From: a virus
IMG/VR virus record: IMGVR_UViG_3300009100_000033
Span: 1-32,435 of that record
Direction: 5' to 3' (one strand)
DNA: 32,435 nucleotides
Notes under the pieces: model-generated
The model's input: only the letters and a program-made list of their open reading frames with translations
Told to the model about the DNA's origin: nothing
Database searches by the model: none
Program-made: the position numbers and the translations under genes
Shown here: in pieces, positions 16,321 to 21,488 of the stretch
Layout of the letters: every line of letters starts with the position of its first letter
How positions within the stretch are numbered: the first letter of the stretch is position 1

Positions 16321-16490
16321 GCCGCGCCGCCTTCACGTCGCAGCGGTTGGAACACAACCGGCGACAGCAGCATGCAGCCGAGCGAGCAGAACGTGAAATC
16401 GCCGACATCGGCGATGATCAGAATCACCGGAAGCGGAAGCGCGAGCGCGCGATCACAGCGGTTACAGAAGTGTTCGATTGCGTCAGACAT
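16317..16490 (-). CDS. Small zinc-binding (treble-clef-like) protein
   Basis: A 57-residue protein with two cysteine pairs, CNRC near residue 8 and CSLGC near residue 33, separated by a hydrophobic stretch (ALPLPVILIIADVGDFTF). The pairs resemble a single zinc knuckle as in MYM/TRASH-type or zinc-ribbon peptides. The ATG at 16490 is chosen over one 24 bases upstream because AAAGGG precedes it at a good distance. First gene of the leftward three-gene cassette; its leader contains a strong double palindrome. Role unknown. Confidence 0.6.
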   Translation of the reverse strand: MSDAIEHFCNRCDRALALPLPVILIIADVGDFTFCSLGCMLLSPVVFQPLRREGGAA

Positions 16491-16513
16491 CGGAGCCCTT
16501 TCTGGGTGCGACA

Positions 16514-16536
16514 TACGACTGAGGTCGTACTCAGTC
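16514..16536. promoter_or_regulatory. Overlapping palindromes (candidate operator or leader hairpin)
   Basis: TACGAC (16514-16519) is the inverted copy of GTCGTA (16524-16529), and GACTGAG (16517-16523) is the inverted copy of CTCAGTC (16530-16536). The two inverted repeats interlock, so they can form alternative hairpins or one double repressor site. They lie just upstream of the leftward cassette and in front of the XRE repressor-like gene. A repressor operator is the simplest reading; an RNA switch in the leftward leader is the alternative. Confidence 0.45.
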
Positions 16537-16545
16537 TCTCACAAG

Positions 16546-16565
16546 CATATGAACACTCATATGAA
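16546..16565. repeat. CATATGAA direct repeat in the control region
   Basis: CATATGAA occurs at 16546-16553 and 16558-16565, twelve bases apart, in an AT-rich island within very GC-rich surroundings. Each copy contains the palindrome CATATG. It sits between divergent transcription units beside a repressor-like gene, so repressor or RNA polymerase binding is plausible. No convincing -35/-10 pair could be assigned here. Confidence 0.4.
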
Positions 16566-16679
16566 GTTTTTCGCGGCGACGCCCCCTCTTGACTCCCGGC
16601 GCTCATCCCACGCACGATGTTTCTCACTTTCGCCCAATTCTTTTCCGACCCGACCGACCCTCCCCAGAAAGGAGGCCCC

Positions 16680-16916
16680 GTGTCTCGTGCCATTCGGAAA
16701 ACGACCGCGAAGGACAAGGGCAGCAAGGGCAAGGCCATCAACGAGCAGATCAGCGATTGGCGATTGGGAAAGTCGATAGGACAAGTCGATCTGGCAAAGA
16801 AACTGGGATACTCCCAAACCACCATCAGCAAGATCGAGAGGGGAAAAATTCCCGTCACCGAGAACTTCCTCTCCCGACTGAAGGCCACATATGGCATCAC
16901 CTTCAGCGCGTCGTAG
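16680..16916 (+). CDS. XRE-family HTH transcriptional regulator (repressor-like)
   Basis: A 78-residue DNA-binding protein with one HTH_3/Cro-CI-type domain at residues about 33-57 (GQVDLAKKLGYSQTTISKIE, the classic 'LA..LG.S...IS..E.G' pattern). The basic N-terminal arm (RKTTAKDKGSKGK) could contact DNA. There is no peptidase or oligomerisation domain, so it is closer to a Cro-like regulator than to a full CI. The GTG at 16680 is preferred because AAAGGAGG ends four bases upstream; an ATG at 16617 has no ribosome site. It lies beside two candidate operators and diverges from the leftward cassette. Codon use is less GC-rich than its neighbours, consistent with a separate origin. Confidence 0.8.
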   Translation: MSRAIRKTTAKDKGSKGKAINEQISDWRLGKSIGQVDLAKKLGYSQTTISKIERGKIPVTENFLSRLKATYGITFSAS

Positions 16917-16959
16917 CCGGGCTGTCAGGATAAACCCCGACGGGATTGTCCCGGCCCCC

Positions 16960-17124
16960 ATGCCGCGCAAGATCTCGCGCGCGGAAAACGAGAAGCTCTG
17001 GGCGGTCGCGAACACCGCGCAGGCCTTCTGCCGCGAGGAGGAACCAGCGACGTATCGCATGCTGCTCCTCGCGGTCGAACGGTGGCAGCGGTGGCGGCAA
17101 GAGCACCTGGGGGCCCAGACATGA
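16960..17124 (+). CDS. Small helical protein, unknown
   Basis: A 54-residue, charged, helical protein (ISRAENEKLWAVANTAQAFC, then RMLLLAVERWQRWRQEHLG) with no known motif. Start uncertain: the ATG at 16960 has no good ribosome site, while an in-frame ATG at 16891 with GAAGG upstream would add 23 Arg/Pro-rich residues and overlap the regulator gene. It ends in a four-base overlap with the next gene. Likely a small regulatory or accessory protein. Confidence 0.5.
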   Translation: MPRKISRAENEKLWAVANTAQAFCREEEPATYRMLLLAVERWQRWRQEHLGAQT

Positions 17125-17354
17125 CGGCCCCGTGCGACTGCGCCGAGATGGAGTACGCCGACGCGGATGGCAAGGTCCGGCGGCATACCCATCCTTGGCA
17201 TGACTGTGCGTACGTCAAGGTGCGGAACAAGCTGATCCCCGAGGCCGCGCGCGGGGCCCTCGTCCGAGATGCGGATGGCAAGTCCACCCGCCTCCACACG
17301 GAGCGCTTCATGGCCGAGATGGATCGGCTCTGGGCGGCCAGCAGGGATGTCTAA
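17121..17354 (+). CDS. Small Cys/His-containing protein, unknown
   Basis: A 77-residue soluble protein with Cys and His residues clustered in the N-terminal half (CDC near residue 5, HTHPWHDC near 22-29), which may bind a metal, and a charged helix at the C-terminus (LHTERFMAEMDRLWAASRD). ATGA overlap with the upstream gene and an eight-base overlap with the downstream gene show that it belongs to a coupled set. No family was recognised. Confidence 0.5.
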   Translation: MTAPCDCAEMEYADADGKVRRHTHPWHDCAYVKVRNKLIPEAARGALVRDADGKSTRLHTERFMAEMDRLWAASRDV

Positions 17355-18063
17355 GCCCGCGCAATTCCGCCGGGTGGACGCCCACAGTCATGAGGGCTTG
17401 GCGATGGGGAGCCACCGGTTCACTGGGCGCGAGAATCGGGGGCCATTGTGTGACTGCTGCCAGGAGAGGGAAGGCGAGAAGACCAAAGAGAAGGACGAGT
17501 TTATCCGGGCTCGCGATATCGCTTTGTGGCGCCACGGGATTAAGGCAGGAGGTCCGTGTACGCGCGCAGGAGTGATGTACATGTACCGCCCGCCTCCCCC
17601 AACGCCCCTCAAGGAGCGCACCGGGTATCGCCAGGGGCCCGCCCGGTTCCTTATGACGGACGGCGATCCCGTTCTGCTCACGCTGTGGACAGGAGGCCGC
17701 ATGGAACAGGAACTGAACATGCTCAAGGCCGTCAATGCGGAGATCGCGGAGTCGAAGAAGATCATGCAACAGCTTCATGACGAGGTCCGGGCGATCGGCG
17801 ATATCGTCGGCCCGCAATTGCTCAAGCAGATCGAGGCTCTCCGTGCGGCGCGTATGGCGGCCGTGACTGAGGTGCAGAAGAGCCTCAGCGCCCTGCGGGA
17901 TGTGCGGAACTTCTTCCTCGAGAGCACCTACGAGGTCGAGATCACGCGCCTCGAGCGGTTGGTGCGGTTGTGTCGGGAAGTGCAGGCGTTGAAGCAAGCG
18001 GGCGTCTTCGATGCGATCTGTGAGTCGGCGCTCAACTTGGCGGTGAAAGAGCCGGGGCCATGA
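17347..18063 (+). CDS. Unknown two-part protein with strong internal start
   Basis: A single 238-residue frame. The N-terminal part (1-118) has a Cys cluster (CDCCQ) followed by a Glu/Lys-rich stretch and a Pro-rich turn. The C-terminal 120 residues are a charged helical/coiled-coil domain (AEIAESKKIMQQLHDEVRAI, LEIT-like repeats, then CREVQALKQAG). An in-frame ATG at 17701 has a perfect AGGAGG four bases upstream, so the C-terminal domain may be made as a separate protein, or the upstream part may be a different use of the frame. GC at third positions in the N-terminal part is somewhat lower than in the virion genes. It overlaps the ParB-like gene by ATGA. No function is assigned. Confidence 0.5.
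   Translation: MSKPAQFRRVDAHSHEGLAMGSHRFTGRENRGPLCDCCQEREGEKTKEKDEFIRARDIALWRHGIKAGGPCTRAGVMYMYRPPPPTPLKERTGYRQGPARFLMTDGDPVLLTLWTGGRMEQELNMLKAVNAEIAESKKIMQQLHDEVRAIGDIVGPQLLKQIEALRAARMAAVTEVQKSLSALRDVRNFFLESTYEVEITRLERLVRLCREVQALKQAGVFDAICESALNLAVKEPGP
17691..17696 (+). promoter_or_regulatory. Internal ribosome binding site (AGGAGG)
   Basis: A perfect Shine-Dalgarno core lies four bases before the in-frame ATG at 17701, inside the preceding open frame. The XRE regulator start has the same layout (AGGAGG, four C/G bases, start codon), which supports real use. Confidence 0.5.
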
Positions 18064-18824
18064 GCAAGTCCCTGCGCCGAGCGCTGGCGGTCGATCCCAA
18101 TCGTGTCAACGCAGGCGTGCCGCTGATCGTGGACACAACGGACCTGGTCACGCCGCAGTCTGCGCAGGAGATGCTCAAGCGCAACACGTCCAACCGCCCC
18201 GTGAACTGGAACAAGGTCGAGGAGTACTCCGATATTATGCTGAACGGTGGCTGGAAACTGCATGGGCAGGGCATCATGCTCGACGCGAATGGCAACCTTC
18301 TCAACGGGCAGAACCGCCTCTGGGCCGTCGTCTACAGCGGCGTCAGCGTGTACATGCGGATCAGCCGAGGCAATCCCCCTGACACCGCGCGCGTGATTGA
18401 TCGCGGCGTGCCCCAGTCGGCGCGCGATCTTGCCACGCGAGAGACGACGGTCAAGCACTCGCCGCTTGAGGTCGCCGTTGCCCGTGGCGTGTGCATGTTG
18501 CGCGGCATCCCGAAGCCGTCGAAGGACACGCTCGCGGATACCATCGTGCGGCTGGCGCCGATGGCGCAACCGCTCCTCCGCGATCTGGCGGGAACCAAGA
18601 AGACCCGGGCCGTGCTGATGATCGTCGCGGCGATCTGTACCCAGGATTGGCCTGCAGCCGATGCCCGCCGCCGCCTGCGAGACGTCGATGACCTCGCCTG
18701 GCAACTGGACCGCGCGCTCCTTCCCCAGACGGCCGCGCAGTGCTGGGGCCGTGGAGCGGCCTTTGGACTTGCCATGGAACACGCTCGGCGGATCATCATG
18801 GGGCCCGCCCCGGTGCAGTCATGA
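18060..18824 (+). CDS. ParB/Srx-fold-like phage protein
   Basis: A 254-residue protein of a phage group that shares the ParB-N/sulfiredoxin-type core. Residues 46-62 give the 'NRP(V)NW.KV..Y...M..G.W' helix, and residues 82-87 the NGQNRL signature, a variant of the (D/N)GQHRL loop that contacts nucleotide or phosphate in ParB-type proteins, followed by a strand and VIDRG. The C-terminal half is helical and has no obvious DNA-binding HTH. Such proteins occur widely in phages without a defined role; DNA partition, DNA modification or host interaction are possible. Coupled to its neighbours by ATGA on both sides. Confidence 0.65.
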   Translation: MSKSLRRALAVDPNRVNAGVPLIVDTTDLVTPQSAQEMLKRNTSNRPVNWNKVEEYSDIMLNGGWKLHGQGIMLDANGNLLNGQNRLWAVVYSGVSVYMRISRGNPPDTARVIDRGVPQSARDLATRETTVKHSPLEVAVARGVCMLRGIPKPSKDTLADTIVRLAPMAQPLLRDLAGTKKTRAVLMIVAAICTQDWPAADARRRLRDVDDLAWQLDRALLPQTAAQCWGRGAAFGLAMEHARRIIMGPAPVQS

Positions 18825-19003
18825 CGCCGCTGGCCCGGGCGGAGATCACGCTGGCCAAGCGGCTAGTCGCCCTCGAACGCGAGCTGCCCGCTGATGGCGG
18901 CGACTCGCCGCGCTGGCCCGAATTCGTGGCCACGACCACGGCGCTGGTCGAGGTCCGCAAGCAACTGTACGGCGACGGCCCTCACCGACGCCGCAGTGCC
19001 TGA
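18821..19003 (+). CDS. Small helical protein, unknown
   Basis: A 60-residue protein: an Ala/Leu/Glu-rich helix (ARAEITLAKRLVALEREL), a short loop, a second helix (WPEFVATTTALVEVRKQLYG) and a basic tail. ATGA overlap with the ParB-like gene implies coupled translation. Its end overlaps the end of the convergent integrase gene by 22 bases. No family was recognised. Confidence 0.5.
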   Translation: MTPLARAEITLAKRLVALERELPADGGDSPRWPEFVATTTALVEVRKQLYGDGPHRRRSA

Positions 19004-20052
19004 TGCCGCGCCCCGCGATCCTGCAACTGGCGCAGGCGGTCGTTGCTGGCCGTCGCGTAGCGGTTGACCATCTTCGGGGTGGCCCAGCCGCCGAGCGCCT
19101 GGAGTTCGGGGAAGCTGGCGCCGTTGGCCAGCGCGGTCATGGCCGCGTGATGGCGGAGATCATGGAAGGTCACATCGTGTCGGCCCACGAGGTCCATGCT
19201 CTTCCGCCACATGTGGGAGACCTGTTTGCGGGAGTACGGCTGGCCGACCGACCGCGAGCGCGGGCCCGCCCGGCGTGGATCGCGGGGAAACACGACCTCG
19301 TGCACGTGCGAGGCGAGCACGTGGCGCAGGAGCGCACACGCCTCCTCGCCGAGCGAGACGACGCGCGGCCCCGCCTTGGCGCGCGGCAGCGTGATCGTCC
19401 GGGCGCGGAGGTCCACCATCTCCCGGCGCAGCGTGCGGATCTCGCCCTGCCGCATGAAGGTGATCTCGGCCAGCCGCGCCATGGTCGCGAACGGCTCGGG
19501 TGTGGCAAGATAGGCGCGCTTCAGTTCGGCGCGGGCCAGGACCCGGTGGCGCGTGTAGTTCGCATCGGGGAAGACCGAGGGGGGCAGATGGAACTCTGGA
19601 CGCAGGCGCCGGATCGCGGCGCGCAGCGTGCCCATGTGCGTGCGCAGCCCCGAGGGCTTCAGCCCCGCCGCCTCGTAGCGCCGCCGGAAGACCGCGCAGT
19701 GATCCGCCGTGACCGCTTCGAGGGGGAACCCCAGCAGCTCCGGGTAGCGCTTGCCGAGGACGCCCGTGGTGGAGCGCGCGTCCGCACTGGCGTGCAGTCG
19801 CAAGGCATCCTCCACGGTGGTCTCGGGCATCTCGGGCGTGGGCAGGGTCTCGGCCTCAGGCCGCGGCACGCCGCCGGCCAGCCACGCCTGCTTCGTGGCG
19901 ATCGCCTCGCCGAGGGTCTTGAAGAGCTTCGCGCGCCGGTTGCCCTTGCCGCGCCGGCCCATCTGCAGCAGGAAGCGCGGCTGCCCGCGCACCAGCACCT
20001 TCCGGATGTTCTTTTCGCCCGTGGGGCCCGTGTACTTGTCCTGTCCGCGCAT
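18982..20052 (-). CDS. int: Tyrosine recombinase integrase
   Basis: A 356-residue site-specific recombinase that would join phage and host attachment sites. The catalytic set can be read: Arg201 in FMRQGEIRTLRREM, Lys226 in the PRAKAGPR hairpin, His297 and Arg300 in FHDLRHH, Trp323 in LGGWATPKMVNRY replacing the more common His, and the nucleophile Tyr332. An N-terminal arm-binding region (1-60) and a SAM-like core-binding domain (about 78-150) precede it. The ATG has AGGAGG eight bases upstream. The gene points away from a repeat-rich gap (20053-20170) that is the natural place for attP. Strong evidence for a temperate phage. Confidence 0.92.
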   Translation of the reverse strand: MRGQDKYTGPTGEKNIRKVLVRGQPRFLLQMGRRGKGNRRAKLFKTLGEAIATKQAWLAGGVPRPEAETLPTPEMPETTVEDALRLHASADARSTTGVLGKRYPELLGFPLEAVTADHCAVFRRRYEAAGLKPSGLRTHMGTLRAAIRRLRPEFHLPPSVFPDANYTRHRVLARAELKRAYLATPEPFATMARLAEITFMRQGEIRTLRREMVDLRARTITLPRAKAGPRVVSLGEEACALLRHVLASHVHEVVFPRDPRRAGPRSRSVGQPYSRKQVSHMWRKSMDLVGRHDVTFHDLRHHAAMTALANGASFPELQALGGWATPKMVNRYATASNDRLRQLQDRGARHQALRRR

Positions 20053-20096
20053 CGTCGTGTCCTCCTGATCTCAAGCATACCGGGGCGCCAGATGAT

Positions 20097-20257
20097 TTGC
20101 ACAATGAATTGCACCGCGACCCCTGATTTGGACGGTGTCACCCGCGTAAGTATGTGAAACTCCGTCAGACATGGTGCAAACTCGCATGAGTGACCAAAAC
20201 GTGACTGAGGTTCAAAATCAGCTAGTTACTAGGGCCGATTTTGCACATGCTGTGCAC
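20097..20257. repeat. TTGCAC repeat cluster beside the integrase (candidate attP arm sites)
   Basis: TTGCAC occurs at 20097-20102, 20109-20114 and 20241-20246, its inverted copy GTGCAA at 20174-20179, and a related GTGCAC at 20252-20257. The first two are 12 bases apart in direct orientation. The region is AT-richer than its surroundings. Clustered short repeats upstream of an integrase suggest arm-type integrase or excisionase sites. Part of the cluster lies inside the start of the next gene. No core crossover sequence could be identified from the window alone. Confidence 0.4.
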
Positions 20258-20758
20258 GGCGCCCTGGTTACCCTCGGGCGCGACGAGTGGGAATGGGCCA
20301 TCCACGTCGGCATGCGGCGCACGCTGCGGGCGCGGGAAGCGCGCCGCGTCCAGGTGTACGGCGTGGCCCCCATCGACGCTGACGTGGAAGGGGCCTGCGC
20401 GGAGTGTGCCTTCGCGAAGTATCTTGGCGTGTACTGGGAGGCCCGCACCGACCCGGATCGCACGGTCGGTGATGTGGGCGGCTGGCAGGTGCGCTCGACG
20501 GTGCGGGACGATGGCCATCTGCTCCTGCACCGGGAGGATGCCGACGCCGGGCGCTACGTGCTGGTGACCGGCCGCGCGCCGCGCCTGACCGTGCGAGGCG
20601 CGATCGTTGCGCGGGCGGGGAAACGGGCGGAGTGGTGGCGCCAGCCGCGGGTCGACAAGTCGGCGTGCTTCTACGTCCCGCAGGCGGCGCTGGAGCCAGT
20701 GGATCCCACGATCGAGGCGTGGCGGGTGTTGCACGCGGCGCTGGAAGCCGCGTCATGA
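20171..20758 (+). CDS. PD-(D/E)XK-like phage protein
   Basis: A protein of 195 residues. It belongs to a phage family with the pattern 'W.WA.HVG..R......R....YG', 'GA.AE.AFAKYLGVYW', 'DVGGWQVR', 'GHLLLHRED', 'RYVLVTG', 'PQ..L.P'. Glu79, Asp101 and the Gln106-Val-Arg108 unit are arranged like a degenerate nuclease core of the PD-(D/E)XK type (D...(E/Q)xK/R); this is inferred from spacing, not proven. The start is uncertain: ATG 20171 or 20186, neither with a clear ribosome site, and the first 80 bases overlap the repeat-rich integrase region and are AT-rich. It is the first gene of a coupled operon running to 25323. Confidence 0.6.
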   Translation: MVQTRMSDQNVTEVQNQLVTRADFAHAVHGALVTLGRDEWEWAIHVGMRRTLRAREARRVQVYGVAPIDADVEGACAECAFAKYLGVYWEARTDPDRTVGDVGGWQVRSTVRDDGHLLLHREDADAGRYVLVTGRAPRLTVRGAIVARAGKRAEWWRQPRVDKSACFYVPQAALEPVDPTIEAWRVLHAALEAAS

Positions 20759-20964
20759 CCGCCGACACCCTGCGCGAAGTCCTCGCGACGCGCCGCCGCC
20801 GGCTGGATGGCGCCTCGGAGCGCAACGCTCGCCTCCGCCTCACGCTCGGGGCCGCCCTCGCCATGCTCGACGGCGGCGCCACGGTCGAGCAGGTGCAGGT
20901 CTACCTCTGGACCCGCTACATCCGCATCGCCGGCCGGTCAGTCGAGGTCGTCGCCACGCTGTGA
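20755..20964 (+). CDS. Small helical protein, unknown
   Basis: A 69-residue protein starting in an ATGA overlap with the nuclease-like gene. The first two thirds are a basic helical segment (REVLATRRRRLDGASERNAR and an Ala/Leu-rich helix); the last third alternates strand and turn (QVQVYLWTRYIRIAGRSVEV). No motif of known function. Its stop overlaps the GTG of the next gene. Confidence 0.5.
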   Translation: MTADTLREVLATRRRRLDGASERNARLRLTLGAALAMLDGGATVEQVQVYLWTRYIRIAGRSVEVVATL

Positions 20965-21488
20965 GACACGCCGTTGGGTGCACCACCTGCCGGGACCGCT
21001 GGGCTCGCGAGGGCGCCGTCGGGCACTGCCCGCACGCGCAGATCGCGAGATGCGAGACGCACGGCCATGTCTGGGGCCGCGATGGGCGGTGCTTTTTCTG
21101 CCGGACACCGAGGACACCACGGAAACCGAGAGGAGCCCTTGCGATGAAGATCACGATCGTTCTCACCAAGGACACCGGCACGAAGATGTGGGACTTCGAG
21201 ATGAACTACTTCGACCTGCCGGAGCCCTACGCCTGGGCCGTCGCCGAGAAGGCGGCGAGCCTGGCGAGCTTCATCGAGGGTCTCAAGAAGAAGGCCGCCA
21301 GCGTGCAGCCGGGCGGCAAGGCCTATGCGGTGACGTTCAACTACGCGGGGGACGCGGCCGAGGGCGAGGCCAGCGCCCGCAATCTCTCCTACTCGCAGGC
21401 GGTCAAGGTGCAGCGCGCCGGCTGGCGGATGCTCGACCAGTTGATCGAGTCGGCCGAGACGGAGATCGCCTCGGGGCAGCGCGAGTGA
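20961..21488 (+). CDS. Zinc-finger N-terminus fused to unknown domain
   Basis: One 175-residue frame from the GTG at 20961 (GTGA overlap with the upstream stop). Residues 1-52 carry metal-binding pairs: CTTC, a CPH/CETH stretch and CFFC, a probable double zinc knuckle. The part from Met62 on is a separate alpha/beta domain (MKITIVLTKDTG, YFDLPEPYAWAVAEKAASLA, a long C-terminal helix). An in-frame ATG at 21144 has GAGAGGAG eight bases upstream, so the second domain may also be made alone. No stop separates the two parts, so the zinc part can only exist as a fusion. Function unknown. Confidence 0.6.
   Translation: MRHAVGCTTCRDRWAREGAVGHCPHAQIARCETHGHVWGRDGRCFFCRTPRTPRKPRGALAMKITIVLTKDTGTKMWDFEMNYFDLPEPYAWAVAEKAASLASFIEGLKKKAASVQPGGKAYAVTFNYAGDAAEGEASARNLSYSQAVKVQRAGWRMLDQLIESAETEIASGQRE
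21128..21135 (+). promoter_or_regulatory. Internal ribosome binding site (GAGAGGAG)
   Basis: A strong Shine-Dalgarno element eight bases before the in-frame ATG at 21144, inside the frame that starts at the 20961 GTG. It suggests a second, shorter 114-residue product without the zinc-binding region. Confidence 0.5.

Noticed and set aside
16589-16621. TTGACT as a -35 box for the regulator gene
   Set aside because: No acceptable -10 lies at 16-18 bases; the only candidate (GATGTT) is 21 bases away.
16617-16679. Longer version of the XRE regulator starting at ATG 16617
   Set aside because: No ribosome site, and the added N-terminus (Phe/Asp/Pro-rich) does not look like part of an HTH protein; the GTG at 16680 has AAAGGAGG.
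20222-20232. CTAGTTACTAG palindrome as integrase core site
   Set aside because: Four-base arms only, and it lies within coding sequence; no second copy is visible to support an att core.
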